NCBI RefSeq assembly: GCF_004799405.1
Contig: NZ_SSMW01000135.1
Span: forward strand, 31,001 to 95,000
DNA from: Bradyrhizobium sp.
GTDB lineage: Bacteria; Pseudomonadota; Alphaproteobacteria; Rhizobiales; Xanthobacteraceae
Length of the DNA stretch: 64,000 bases
Reading direction: 5' to 3'
Shown here: positions 8,653-17,486 of the stretch, one piece after another
How the letters are laid out: each line of letters starts with the position of its first letter
Position numbering within the stretch: the first letter of the stretch is position 1
The notes under the pieces: model-generated
What the model was told of the DNA's origin: nothing
The model's database searches: none
What the model saw: the letters and a program-made list of their open reading frames with translations, nothing else
Made by a program: the position numbers and the translations under genes

Positions 8653-9489
8653 ATGAAGCGGGGAATAGCCGTTTTGCTCTGCGTCTGCGCGCTCACTGGC
8701 GCCGTCTATTTTGCCATCAGCAAATGGGGCATCCAGCACGAGACGCTTAATCTCTTCGATGCCGCGCGACAGCGGCCGGTCGCGGTCGATCTCGCTGTGC
8801 GCCGCGACTACGAAATGAAGGCGGATGCCGGTTACTGGAAGCTCCCGGTCGCCATCATCAGCAACGGCAATACCGTCAAGAACACTGAGTATTCGTTCCT
8901 TGCCAACGTCTTTGCGGCGCGAGGATATCTGGTTGCCAGCATTCAGCAAGATATCCCGACCGACCCACCCTTGATGACCAAGGTCGGATTGCCCTACGTG
9001 GGCAGGCAGGGGTTATATGAAAAGGGCGAAGCCAACATTCTTTTTGTGCTGGGGCAATTGAAAAAACTGCAGCCGAATGCTGACTACAGCCACCTGACGC
9101 TCGTTGGACACTCAAACGGCGGAGACACCGCCATGTACTTTGCCATGCAGCATCCGGAACTGGTATCGAAAGTTGTCACGCTGGATAATTTGCGCGTCCC
9201 CTTCGTGCTCAGCGATAAGTTGAAGATTCTTTCGTTCCGATCCAAGGATCCCAATTTTCAAACCGATCCCGGCGTTCTGCCGACGCCTGAGCAGGCCAAG
9301 GCGGATGGAATCGATATTATCCGCACACAGTTTCAGCACACCTGGATGAGCGATCGCGGTCCGGATTCTGCAAAAGAGAGGATTCAGGCGACGCTCGATA
9401 AGTTTCTCGGCGGCGACACGACCAGCGAATTGGCGCCGGCGCTTACCGACAAACTGATCGTTGCCAACGCCGGTATGCCGCTTCCCTAG
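8653..9489 (+). CDS. Alpha/beta hydrolase, exported or membrane-anchored
   Basis: 278 aa from ATG 8653, chosen for its GGGAAGGAAA site; a start 18 bp upstream is weaker. Residues 4-23 form a signal peptide or anchor. The nucleophile elbow is GHSNGGD with Ser154; a HT pair near residue 228 (FQHTW) is a plausible catalytic His. The domain resembles the dienelactone-hydrolase/chlorophyllase-like esterases. Notably it sits between two partial copies of another gene (8130-8553 and 9581-9762), which suggests insertion or duplication in a decaying island. Confidence 0.8.
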   Translation: MKRGIAVLLCVCALTGAVYFAISKWGIQHETLNLFDAARQRPVAVDLAVRRDYEMKADAGYWKLPVAIISNGNTVKNTEYSFLANVFAARGYLVASIQQDIPTDPPLMTKVGLPYVGRQGLYEKGEANILFVLGQLKKLQPNADYSHLTLVGHSNGGDTAMYFAMQHPELVSKVVTLDNLRVPFVLSDKLKILSFRSKDPNFQTDPGVLPTPEQAKADGIDIIRTQFQHTWMSDRGPDSAKERIQATLDKFLGGDTTSELAPALTDKLIVANAGMPLP

Positions 9490-9580
9490 GGGATGTGTCT
9501 CCACCGGTGTCACAAGCTGTCTATGGGCGTCACATCGAGGAATTTTCCGCATCCACCGCCATTGAACGGACACTTGGGAT

Positions 9581-9762
9581 TGATCAGAAGCTGTAAAATT
9601 ACCACCCATCTTGTTTGCCGAGAGATATTGATAAGCCATAGGTATATACGCGTCGGTCAGATCATCCTCCCGCTTGCTCGCATTTTTGTCTGCGATGCGG
9701 AATGAAGTCACCTGCTCGGTGAAAACGATGCCCGTCGGCGTGTAGCGTTCGCGCAGGCTCAC
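9581..9762 (-). pseudogene. Degenerate gene remnant, copy B (same family as 8182-8553)
   Basis: The frame reads FTEQVTSFRIADKNASKREDD and then on through LTDAYIPMAYQYLS, matching copy A but with 2 extra bases that restore a longer tail. The open frame continues without stop into the antisense of the hydrolase gene, so the natural end is lost. Upstream (towards 9800) similarity to copy A ends. Both copies have the same orientation. Function unknown. Confidence 0.45.
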
Positions 9763-9896
9763 GGATTTCTGCCTCCATACATTTGCATATACCGTAGTGA
9801 TTGAGAAGCGCTGCTAAATGGAGGACCCTCGGAACGGGAACGACCTGCAGCTTCTACACGTGACCTCCAAGGGAGTTGGAAGTAATCGAAATTATG

Positions 9897-10085
9897 CATT
9901 TTCGTCGATGTTCATCGCGGCCCATGTTTCGCCTTGCGTCCAACCGCAAGGTTCTTCGAGTCCGCGCAACGCCAGCATATACAGATTGTAGCTGATCAGT
10001 CCCGCAAACTCTGGGTCTTAGCCGTTAGACTTGCCGACAATCTGCTGCATTCGCTGTGTTGCCTCGATTATTGGTCGTCCCATTC
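9897..10085 (-). pseudogene. Small remnant ORF behind the recombinase fragment
   Basis: In one frame the minus strand reads about 17 codons (…QQIVGKSNG), a TAA, then 41 more codons (DPEFAGLISYNLYMLALRG…) ending in MNIDENA and a stop at about 9897. The coherent composition on both sides of the stop suggests a decayed gene tail. It lies immediately after the integrase fragment. I do not recognise it. Confidence 0.3.
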
Positions 10086-10446
10086 ATTTTTTCTCGTACT
10101 GTCGAACAATTTTCCGGAGACTTTCCGCGGCACTCAGACTTGTTGCTCTGTTGTAGTGCGCGTTGGTGACGCTGGGATGGGTATGGTGCAAAAGCGCGCT
10201 AGCGAGATAGGGGTTCTCGCCACCGTGGGTCGCGGCGGCGGAGGCGCCAGAGGTACGAAACAGATGCGGGCTCACCTCCACACCCACGGTTGCGAGGGCG
10301 GTCCTTCTAATCACAATTGCCACCTGTTTGTCGCTTATGGGCGTGCCGTCGTTTGAGGAGAGCCAGAGAGCTGGAGGTGGGTTACCTGTCCGCGCCAGCA
10401 CCGGCCTGTATTGGCCGAGGTAGCGGTCAATTGCTGGCGTGAGCAA
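10084..10446 (-). pseudogene. Truncated tyrosine recombinase (C-terminal fragment)
   Basis: About 120 codons match the catalytic end of a phage-type integrase: HLFRTSGAS carries the H-x-x-R pair, LLHHTHPSVTNAHYNRA carries the second His and the nucleophilic Tyr. The first catalytic Arg and the whole DNA-binding N-terminal half are absent; the frame is closed by a stop near 10510. It is a different recombinase from the one at 10853-12050. It is likely a remnant of a second mobile element. Confidence 0.75.
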
Positions 10447-10852
10447 CTCGTTGATGGGTCGCTCGTCCGGGCGGTTCGGCTGCTTTATTTTCTGGATTGG
10501 CAGTCACAATAAGCGAGTGCTAATCGCACCTCACATAAGCCTGTGATACTGGGGTGCACGGGGCTTCGGCCCACGATGTTTGACTGCAACGTGAGTTTCC
10601 CGGTGAGGAATGCTCACGGCGCTTGTTAGCAGCCGGAAGCTAGCGCGCTGATTACCATCACCTATTGAACGCTTTCGTTTCGGCAAATTTTCCGGCGCTG
10701 AAGGGTTTTCCGCATTCTGGGAAAAATCGCTCGACCGAACCGACAATCGTAAATGCGCGCCAATAACTGGCGGGATGATGAGCAATTGGTAAAAATTCAA
10801 GAAAACTGGCACCCCTCGAGCGTTACGTGTTTGAGATCATGCAAAGAGTGGC
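10447..10852. other. Non-coding remainder of the island
   Basis: About 400 bp between two recombinase remnants. I see no gene with start site, no RNA gene and no strong repeat; A+T is slightly higher than in the flanking core. Confidence 0.4.
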
Positions 10853-12050
10853 TTAAACGCGAGATTGGGCCCGCTTCTTAATGGCTATCATGCGTCCGCG
10901 CGCTCGCAATTCGTCGAGATAATCAGCCCACCATTTCATCATCCGGATGCGTTCCTGCCAGAACTCGGCCGCGTGCGTATATGCGCCGCGCACTTCATCT
11001 TGCTCCTGGTGTGCAAGCTGCCGTTCAATCGCGTCAGCGTGCCACTTGCCGCTTTCGTTTAAGAGCGAGGACGCCGTAGTTCGCAGCCCGTGCGCCGTCA
11101 GCTCGGTTTTGTCCGAGACGCCGCAGCGCTGCGTTGAGCGTGTTGTCGCTCATGGGGCGATGCCAGGATCGCACCGACGGAAAGAGATATCTTGAGTTTC
11201 CGGTAATCGCGCGGAGTTCGCGAAGGATCGCCAGCGATTGAGGCGCGAGAGGCATGCGATGCGGCCTGCGCATTTTCATTTTTAAACCTGGTATCCGCCA
11301 CTCGGCTTCCGCAATATTGAATTCGGTCCATTCCGCCATTCGCAGTTCGCCTGGGCGGACGAACAGCAGCGGAGCCAGCTGAAGTGCGAACCTTGTCGTA
11401 GGTTGGCCCTCAAAGCCATCGATTGCGCGCAGGAGCGCGCCGATCTGCCCAGGCTCAACAATCGTGGCGCGATGCGTGACGGTCGGGGTGATCAGCGCAC
11501 CGCGTAAGTCCGCCGAGGGATCGCGTTCGGCTCGGCCAGTTGCGATCGCGTAGCGAAAGACGACACCCGCCGTGCTGCGGGCCCGGGTCGCCGTTTCATA
11601 TCGTCCGCGCTTTTCGATTTTGCGCAAAGCGTCGAGCAATTCAGGTGCCCTGATTTCAGCGATCGGTCGGTTGCCGAGCTGGCCATTTAGAAAGTCGAGC
11701 AGCCACTTCTTCTTTTTCAGCGTTGCGGGAGCGTCGCCTTCGGCTTTCCATTTTTCCATTAGTTCTTCGGCAACAGCTCCGAATGTGTTTTTTCGGGAAA
11801 GGCGGGCGGCGTTGCGCTCCGCCTTGCGTTCGACCGACGGATCAGAACCTTCTGCTAGCAGTTTTTTCGCCGCATCACGTCTGGCCCGTGCGTCAGCCAG
11901 GGACGTCACCGGATAGGATCCGAGCGCCAGCAGCTTCTGCTTGCCGTCGAAGCGGTACGCGAGTCGCCAGAACTTCGCGGCGTTGGGCTGTACCAGCAAA
12001 TAAAGCCCGCCACCGTCCGACAATTTGAAGGGCTTTTGACGGGCTCCCTC
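10853..12050 (-). pseudogene. P4-type integrase pseudogene (decapitated and frameshifted)
   Basis: The frame matches an integrase with an N-terminal arm-binding domain (KLSDGGGLYLLVQP), central domain, and the first catalytic Arg (RPGELRMAEW). It is broken twice. The N-terminal ~14 residues are absent: the reading frame runs straight back into the tRNA-Leu 3' end with no proper start. Near 11100 the frame changes: RRLGQNRADG should read RRLG-x-x-KTELTAHGLR, and that continuation (TAHGLRTTASSLLNESG, LAHQEQ, GAYTHAAEFW) is present in another frame down to a TAA at 10853. A 5-base deletion fits. The catalytic His, Arg and Tyr lie after the break, so the protein is inactive. Confidence 0.88.
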
Positions 12051-12135
12051 TGGTGCCCCTGGCCGGAATCGAACCAGCACTCCTTGCGGAACTCGATTTT
12101 GAGTCGAGCGCGTCTACCAATTCCGCCACAGGGGC
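12051..12135 (-). tRNA. tRNA-Leu(CAA), attachment target of the integrase
   Basis: An 85-nt class II tRNA with encoded CCA. Acceptor arms GCCCCTG/CAGGGGC pair fully; the anticodon stem CTCGA/TCGAG encloses CTCAAAA, giving anticodon CAA; a long variable arm (TTCCGCAAGGAGTG) and a T-loop TTCGATT confirm leucine. The integrase remnant begins directly at its 3' end, so the tRNA served as the attB site and was preserved intact. Confidence 0.97.
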
Positions 12136-12366
12136 GCGTCGCGCATCGGCCGGGAAGGCCGCTGTCGCGAAGCCGGCGGAATATAGCGGGCGCGCACGGC
12201 CGGTCAACCCGCGCGCATCGGATTGGCCCGGAGCGTAAGGGCTCACGGCCCCAAATTTCACAAACGTCCGGCCGCGCCCGACAAGTCAAAACACTCCAGT
12301 GTGATAGCGCTTCGTCTCGACATCGGCTTCCGTGCGGGATAGGACGCTGTCAAACAGGAGATCACC

Positions 12367-12909
12367 GTGACGCTTAATGCCACCGCCGGTCAGGCGCATG
12401 CGCGCGACGATGCCAATCCGGCGCTGACGGCGGCTGCGGCCGTTGCGGCCATTGCGGCGGCGACGCTGGCGGGGGCATGGTTCTTCCAGCTGGTGCTGGA
12501 TATCCTTCCCTGCCCGCTCTGTCTCGAGCAGCGCTATGCCTACTACCTGGCGATCCCGCTCGGCGCGCTGGTGGCGTTCGCGGCGGCAAGAAACGTATCG
12601 CGCGCGGTACTGCTCGCGGGCCTTGCCATTCTTGCTTTGGCGGCACTCGGCAATGCCGGGCTCGGCACCTATCATGCGGGCGTCGAATGGGGTCTCTGGC
12701 AGGGACCGACCGAATGCACCGGGCCTATTGTGAACTTCGGCAGCGCCAGCAATCTGCTTGAGCGGCTCAATACCGTAAAGGTGATCCGCTGCGACGAGGT
12801 GCAGTGGCGGTTTCTCGGCCTGTCGCTGGCCGGCTACAACGTGCTGATCTCGCTTCTGATGGCAGCAATCGCGGGCTGGGGCATCGTCAGGTCCGCGAGG
12901 CGAACCTAA
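12367..12909 (+). CDS. dsbB: Disulfide bond formation protein B (DsbB)
   Basis: 180-aa inner-membrane protein that reoxidises DsbA with quinone. GTG start with AGGAG at good spacing. Four hydrophobic helices are visible; the first periplasmic loop holds Cys49-Pro-Leu-Cys52 and the second Cys117 and Cys142, matching the two redox pairs of the family. Length is normal. Its stop overlaps by 4 bp the stop of the convergent AbrB-family gene. A DsbA-like partner is encoded at 16361. Confidence 0.9.
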   Translation: MTLNATAGQAHARDDANPALTAAAAVAAIAAATLAGAWFFQLVLDILPCPLCLEQRYAYYLAIPLGALVAFAAARNVSRAVLLAGLAILALAALGNAGLGTYHAGVEWGLWQGPTECTGPIVNFGSASNLLERLNTVKVIRCDEVQWRFLGLSLAGYNVLISLLMAAIAGWGIVRSARRT

Positions 12910-13982
12910 TCATCCACGTCATCCTGCGGGCGTCCGAACAGATGGACGATGCCGGGCGTCGCGATGGTGACGAACACGAAGCGCGACAGGTGATGGGCGC
13001 CGACGAAGATCGGGTCGATGTGCAGCGTCAATGCCAGCGCCAGCATGGCGTCCATCGCGCCCGGCGCGAACGCCACCACGGTGTCGGCGAACCGCACATG
13101 GGTGGTCAGCGCGATCACCGCGACAAAGACCGCGGAGATAACAATCGCGACGGCGAACGATCCCAGCGCCGCATTGACATGGCTGAGCAGGATCCTCGCC
13201 TTCATCCTTGCGAACCGGGCGCCGATCAGCGCGCCGATGCCGACCAGCGCGATCCCGCGCACCCATGGCGGCAGCCCGCCTTCGACCAGTCCGGCCCCGT
13301 GCAGCACGCCCGAGCCGATCATGGCGCCGAACATCCAGCTTGCCGGGAAATTCGTCAGCCGCAGCAACAGCGCGACCGCCACCGAGGCTGCGATCAGTTC
13401 GGTCAGTTCGAGCGGCGAAGCGATGGCGATCGCCGCGGCCGGTGCGGACGATGGCGCCATTCCGGTCAGCGTCAGCAGCATCGGCAAAGCGGCGGTGAGA
13501 ATGATCACGCGTACGGTCTGCACCACGGCGATCGCCGGCACATCGGCGCCCTTCTCGGCGGCGAGCAGGGTGATTTGCGACAACGCGCCGGGGCTTCCGG
13601 CCAGGAACGCCGAGGTCTGGTCCCAGCCATGGACGCGCTGCAGATAGAGGCTGCTGCCGAATGTCGAGCAGAACGTCGCCAGCGCCAGTAGCGCAATGGT
13701 CAGGGGATAGGCGCCCACATGCTGCAAGAGCTGGCGCGACACCAGCGAGATCCCGAGCAGCACGAGGACCGTCTGGGTCAGGATCGGCGGCACGCTGAGC
13801 GGCCGTCCGGCAATGGCTGCGACGCCCACCGCGATCATGGCGCCGGAAATCAGCCCGCCCGGGAGGTGTGCCCATAAAAACAGCGCGCCACCGGCCGCAC
13901 CGGTCGCCAGCGTTTCGAGCGTGTGGAGGACTTTGGCGCGGCCGGGAATGGCAAACGCCAGCGATGCGGGAATTGGGCTCAC
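12906..13982 (-). CDS. AbrB-family (duplicated) integral membrane protein
   Basis: 358 aa with about ten hydrophobic helices arranged as two similar halves, each with a glycine-rich helix (GGLISGAMIAVG near residue 45; SWMFGAMIGSGVLHGAG near 225), the hallmark of the Gneg_AbrB_dup family once annotated as ammonia monooxygenase-like. Despite the AbrB name it has no DNA-binding domain; transport is more likely. It converges on dsbB with a 4-bp stop overlap. Confidence 0.85.
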   Translation of the reverse strand: MSPIPASLAFAIPGRAKVLHTLETLATGAAGGALFLWAHLPGGLISGAMIAVGVAAIAGRPLSVPPILTQTVLVLLGISLVSRQLLQHVGAYPLTIALLALATFCSTFGSSLYLQRVHGWDQTSAFLAGSPGALSQITLLAAEKGADVPAIAVVQTVRVIILTAALPMLLTLTGMAPSSAPAAAIAIASPLELTELIAASVAVALLLRLTNFPASWMFGAMIGSGVLHGAGLVEGGLPPWVRGIALVGIGALIGARFARMKARILLSHVNAALGSFAVAIVISAVFVAVIALTTHVRFADTVVAFAPGAMDAMLALALTLHIDPIFVGAHHLSRFVFVTIATPGIVHLFGRPQDDVDD

Positions 13983-14058
13983 GCCGCCTTATGGCAAATC
14001 CCCTTGCGGGGGACAAATGCGTCAGAGCAACTGCAGCAATGCGTGTTTCGAGCCGGCC

Positions 14059-14084
14059 AACCCTTCCCCGACAGGGGAAGGGTT
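14059..14084. repeat. Perfect 11-bp hairpin
   Basis: AACCCTTCCCC/GGGGAAGGGTT around a GACA loop, in the gap after the PsiF-like gene. It belongs to a class of CT-rich hairpins seen also at 17487 and 50320; no U-run follows, so it may be a palindromic repeat that doubles as transcript end. Confidence 0.5.
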
Positions 14085-14108
14085 GGGTATAAAATCAGGC
14101 AGGAGGAA

Positions 14109-14387
14109 TCACTGCGGCTTTGCAGCGGCGTCCTTTGCAGCCTTCTTGCATTCGGAACGGAATTTCTTGCGTTCCTTGCCCTTAAGTCCCTTGGCATCGG
14201 CCTCTTTGGAGCATTCGATCGAGGCGGCGGTGCGCGGTTTCTCGGCCTTCTTTTCCGCAGCCGGAGCAGGCGCGGTCTTTGCCGCCGGAGCCGGCGTGGC
14301 CGGCGCCGGGGTCTGCGCGAACGCGGAGCTCATCAGCAGCAGGGACGCAAAGGCGGTCGCGACCGCGCGGGACGAAAGGGTCATCAT
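14109..14387 (-). CDS. PsiF-repeat small secreted protein
   Basis: 92 aa from ATG 14387 (GAGG seven bases upstream); an earlier ATG at 14429 lacks a site. A signal peptide ends at SAFAQ (residue ~24). A Pro/Ala/Lys-rich linker follows, then a PsiF-type repeat: SIECSKEADAKGLKGKERKK with a second cysteine in SECKK. PsiF is a phosphate-starvation protein of unknown action in Escherichia coli; here only the repeat identity is inferred. The neighbouring gene at 14582, divergent, codes for a protein of related layout. Confidence 0.8.
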   Translation of the reverse strand: MMTLSSRAVATAFASLLLMSSAFAQTPAPATPAPAAKTAPAPAAEKKAEKPRTAASIECSKEADAKGLKGKERKKFRSECKKAAKDAAAKPQ

Positions 14388-14581
14388 GGAAGCACCTCGG
14401 GTTGGAAGAGGCGCGCAACGTCGCGCCACAATGCTGAACCGCGGATGAATAAAGCCGGGAAGGCCGTGCTTTCGTGATCACGATATTTTGGCGCCGCGAT
14501 GGATCGCCCTTTGTCACGCGCCAGCGCTGCGCTAGGATCGGGGTCTCGAGATACCTCTGCCATGCCCCAAGGAGACCAAGG

Positions 14582-15091
14582 ATGACCATTCAAGCAAAAT
14601 TATTGTGCGCCGTTGCGGTGTCGGGTTTTGCCGCGTTCGCGGCAACAGCGCCGTCGCAGGCCGTGACCATGCAGGAATGCAGTGCAAAATATCAGGCCGC
14701 CAAGACCGCCGGCACGCTCAACGGCAAGAAGTGGAACGATTTCCGCAAAGCCGAATGCAGTGCGGACGCCACCCCGGCGGCTGCGCCCGCCGCGGCTCCG
14801 GCAGCGCCTGCGGAACCGAAGGCTGCCGAAGCCAAGCCAAAGAAGGAAAAGCCGGCAGCGCCTGCCGCCGCGCCAGCCGCGCCAGCTGCGCCAGTCGCGG
14901 TCGGCAACGCGGTATTCCCGACGGCCGTCGATCCGAAATTCGCTCAGGAGAAGCCGCACCTAGCGCGCATGCACACATGCTCCGCACAATGGCAGGCCAA
15001 CAAGGCCGCCAACACCACCGGAGGAATGCACTGGAATCCGAAAGGCGGCGGCGGCTTCTATCCCGAGTGCAACAAGCGTTTGAAGGGATAA
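14582..15091 (+). CDS. Secreted Ala/Pro-linker protein with two Cys-Trp modules
   Basis: 169 aa starting at ATG 14582 behind AAGGAGACCAAGG. Signal peptide to about residue 27 (PSQA). Two similar modules, each with Cys…W/F…C spacing (TMQECSAKYQAAKTAGTLNG; then HTCSAQWQANKAANTTGG), are joined by a ~50-residue Ala/Pro/Lys linker. The first module resembles the PsiF-like repeat of the divergent gene at 14109. Function unknown; an envelope or extracellular role is likely. A strong hairpin lies 18 bp after the stop. Confidence 0.75.
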   Translation: MTIQAKLLCAVAVSGFAAFAATAPSQAVTMQECSAKYQAAKTAGTLNGKKWNDFRKAECSADATPAAAPAAAPAAPAEPKAAEAKPKKEKPAAPAAAPAAPAAPVAVGNAVFPTAVDPKFAQEKPHLARMHTCSAQWQANKAANTTGGMHWNPKGGGGFYPECNKRLKG

Positions 15092-15109
15092 GTATCCTTC
15101 GATCCATGG

Positions 15110-15137
15110 CAGGCCCGGGCTGATTTGCCCGGGCCTG
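15110..15137 (+). terminator. Probable transcription terminator
   Basis: Perfect 11-bp GC-rich stem (CAGGCCCGGGC / GCCCGGGCCTG) with a TGATTT loop, placed 18 bp behind the secreted-protein gene. Only two T follow, so efficiency is uncertain. Confidence 0.6.
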
Positions 15138-15530
15138 TTGGCCGGCAAAAGCTGGCGGAACGAGACCGAACATGATTGCCGGGCGCGAGCCGCAATTTCG
15201 CGAGCAGGGCACGAGAAAAATTTGCCGGAATGTAGCTGCCTCAATCGGGCTGATGGTATGGTTGCAAACAGCCCTGGCGGCGCTGGACAGCCGCGTGGCC
15301 AGAAGCGCGCCGTTCCATTGGGACAAGGCAAGCGTCGGCTGCTCGCCTGAAGGATTGAGCCTGTTTCAAGCCAGCGCCGGACGAATTTCCCGTGACCGCA
15401 TGATGCCTGTCTGATGGCTGCGCGACGGCGAAAACGCACGTCGGGTCTCATTTCCGGCTGCGCAATGACCGGACATTGACAAGCGTTCGCCGAAACCACT
15501 TGATGCGGCGGGTTCTGCTCAGGTCACGGA
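15138..15530. other. Intergenic region before the TauE/SafE gene
   Basis: About 390 bp without a convincing gene. An 80-codon plus-strand frame (15172-15414) has a hydrophobic stretch (AASIGLMVWLQTALAAL) that could be a signal sequence, but its start lacks a ribosome site and the rest is not protein-like, so I do not call it. Confidence 0.3.
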
Positions 15531-16319
15531 ATGATCCTCTCCGCAACGCAAGGCATGCTTGGACTGGCATCGGGAGTGCTGGTCGGGTTTTCGCTCGGCC
15601 TCGTCGGCGGCGGCGGATCGATCCTCGCGGTGCCGCTGATGGTCTATGTGGTCGGCGTGCCTGACGCCCATGTGGCGATCGGCACCAGCGCCATCGCGGT
15701 CGCCGCCAATGCCGCGGTCAATTTGTCGAATCATGCGCGCGGCGGCACCGTGCGATGGTCGTGCGCGCTGACGTTTGCCGCCGCCGGGATTATCGGCGCC
15801 TTCGTCGGATCGATCTTCGGCAAGATGCTCGATGGCCAGAAACTGCTGTCGCTGTTCGCGCTTCTGATGATAGTGATCGCGGTGCTGATGCTGAAGACGC
15901 GGTCGCGGGTCGGCCTGCCCGACGTGCGGATGAACTGGACCAACATGCCCGCCATTGTCGGTCTCGGTCTTGCGACCGGGACGCTGTCCGGCTTCTTCGG
16001 CATCGGCGGCGGATTCCTGATCGTGCCGGCCTTGATGCTGGCGACAGGAATGTCGATCATGAACGCTGTCAGTTCGTCGCTGGTGGCGGTGACCGCATTC
16101 GGCTTGACCACCGCGGCGAGCTACGCCTGGTCCGGGTTGATCTCATGGGGGCTGGCGGGATTGTTCGTGGCCGGCGGCATCGCCGGCGGGTTGATCGGCA
16201 CCGGCTTCGCCCGCCACTTGTCGGCGCGGCGCGGCGCGCTCAACACCGTGTTCGCTACTGTCATTATTGCGGTGGCGCTCTATATGCTGGTGCGTAACAT
16301 ATCCCTATCCTGGGCGTAG
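15531..16319 (+). CDS. Sulfite exporter TauE/SafE family protein
   Basis: 262 aa, almost wholly hydrophobic, with about eight helices in two homologous halves. Each half begins with the family's glycine-rich motif: SLGLVGGGGSILAVPLM near residue 22 and GFFGIGGGFLIVPALML near 155. Family members export sulfite, sulfoacetate or related organosulfur anions, but several transport other substrates. It is followed 41 bp later by the DsbA-like gene on the same strand; a joint transcript is possible. Confidence 0.92.
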   Translation: MILSATQGMLGLASGVLVGFSLGLVGGGGSILAVPLMVYVVGVPDAHVAIGTSAIAVAANAAVNLSNHARGGTVRWSCALTFAAAGIIGAFVGSIFGKMLDGQKLLSLFALLMIVIAVLMLKTRSRVGLPDVRMNWTNMPAIVGLGLATGTLSGFFGIGGGFLIVPALMLATGMSIMNAVSSSLVAVTAFGLTTAASYAWSGLISWGLAGLFVAGGIAGGLIGTGFARHLSARRGALNTVFATVIIAVALYMLVRNISLSWA

Positions 16320-16360
16320 AAGCCGGTTAGGCAGCCCAAGGGGCAGATGCGGGAACAGAC

Positions 16361-17044
16361 ATGCATAAATCGATCGATCCGGCGCGGCTGAACCCGCTAC
16401 AGACCCGGCGCGAGGCGCTTTGTGCGCTCGGCGCGGTCGCGATGACGGCGGGTATCGGCATCGCGCCGGGATCGGCGTTGGCGCAAGACGGCGAGGATAA
16501 GGTGCTGACCGAAGCCTTGGTGCTGCGCGATCCGGACATTCCGGTGGCCGGCAACCCCGATGGCGACATTACGATCGTCGAATATTTCGACTACCAGTGT
16601 CCGTATTGCCGCAAGATCGAGCCCGAGCTGCGCCAGGTGGTGCAGGACGACGGCAAGGTCCGCCTGGTGCTGAAGGACTGGCCGATCCTCGGCCCGGTCT
16701 CAATCGTCGCAGCGCGGATGGTGCTGGCCAGCAAATTCCAGGACAAATACGTCAAGGCCCATGATGCGCTGATCGGCGTCAGCTCGAAGCTGACCGAGCC
16801 GCGCATCCGCGAACTGCTCGATGGCGCAGGCATCGATGTCGACCGCGCCACCCGCGACCTTGCCGCCAACGCCAGGGCGATCGATGCGATTCTCGCGCGC
16901 AACAACGATCAGGCCACGGCGTTCGGCTTCAAGGGCACGCCTTCCTTTATCGTCGGCAAGTTTCGCGTGCCGGGCATATTGACCATGGCCGAGTTCGATC
17001 AGGTCATCGCCGACGCGCGCAAGGCCGCCGCGGCGAAAAAATAG
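16361..17044 (+). CDS. DsbA-family thiol:disulfide oxidoreductase
   Basis: 227 aa. The N-terminus carries a twin-arginine-like signal (QTRREALCALGAVAMTAG) ending at ALAQD, near residue 42. The thioredoxin fold has the active site Cys80-Pro-Tyr-Cys83 (YFDYQCPYCRK) and the cis-proline motif GTPSFIVG near residue 198. Such proteins oxidise or isomerise cysteines in the periplasm; DsbB at 12367 is a possible partner. Whether it is a DsbA oxidase or a DsbG/ScsC-like protein cannot be told from the motif. Confidence 0.92.
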   Translation: MHKSIDPARLNPLQTRREALCALGAVAMTAGIGIAPGSALAQDGEDKVLTEALVLRDPDIPVAGNPDGDITIVEYFDYQCPYCRKIEPELRQVVQDDGKVRLVLKDWPILGPVSIVAARMVLASKFQDKYVKAHDALIGVSSKLTEPRIRELLDGAGIDVDRATRDLAANARAIDAILARNNDQATAFGFKGTPSFIVGKFRVPGILTMAEFDQVIADARKAAAAKK

Positions 17045-17061
17045 CGGCAGCCGACGGCAAG

Positions 17062-17101
17062 GAGTGCGGGCGCGGCTATTTGAGTGCGGGCGCGGCTATT
17101 T
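17062..17101. repeat. Perfect 20-bp tandem duplication
   Basis: The 20-bp unit starting GAGTGCGGGC occurs twice head to tail (17062-17081 and 17082-17101). The second copy includes the stop codon of the small gene at 17096, so the duplication extends only its 3' untranslated side. Confidence 0.9.
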
Positions 17102-17302
17102 CGACGACAGTTTGATCCAGTCGTCATGGGCGCGCGATTTCAGCGCCTTCCAGTCGAGAGCCGCAACGTCCCAGTTCACGATGGTGCGGTTGGCCTGCGC
17201 GACTTCGCCGTTGGCGACGGTCGAGGTCGACATCGAGTCATAAACGTAGACGCCCGCGACCAAAAGCAGCGCGCCCAAAATCATTCCAAGAAAAACGCGC
17301 AT
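17096..17302 (-). CDS. Small single-pass membrane protein
   Basis: 68 aa from ATG 17302, which has a perfect GGAGG; an in-frame ATG at 17329 lacks one. Residues 2-20 (RVFLGMILGALLLVAGVYV) form one helix or uncleaved signal anchor; the rest is a polar periplasmic segment with WDVAALDWKALKSRAHDDW. No known family. It converges on the dsbA-like gene and its stop lies in a 20-bp tandem duplication. Confidence 0.65.
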   Translation of the reverse strand: MRVFLGMILGALLLVAGVYVYDSMSTSTVANGEVAQANRTIVNWDVAALDWKALKSRAHDDWIKLSSK

Positions 17303-17486
17303 GGCAAACCCTCCTGTGATGGCGGACAACGTTGTCGAGGGCGGATGGTTCCTTCGCCAAACCCCTTAGTTTACGGCGATAAATTCCGACCGGATTGTTT
17401 GTGCGGTTGTGGAAAACGGACCACTCCGCGGAGCGCGTTTCTTTCGGAGAATCTTGTTTGAAACGGCCCTTCCCCGCGTGTTCGGT

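Noticed and set aside
12136..12366. Possible second tRNA or att duplicate left of dsbB
   Set aside because: No cloverleaf or repeat of the tRNA-Leu 3' end was found on reading both strands.
14960..15499. 179-codon minus-strand frame near the secreted-protein gene
   Set aside because: Overlaps a well-supported plus-strand gene and a terminator; antisense noise.
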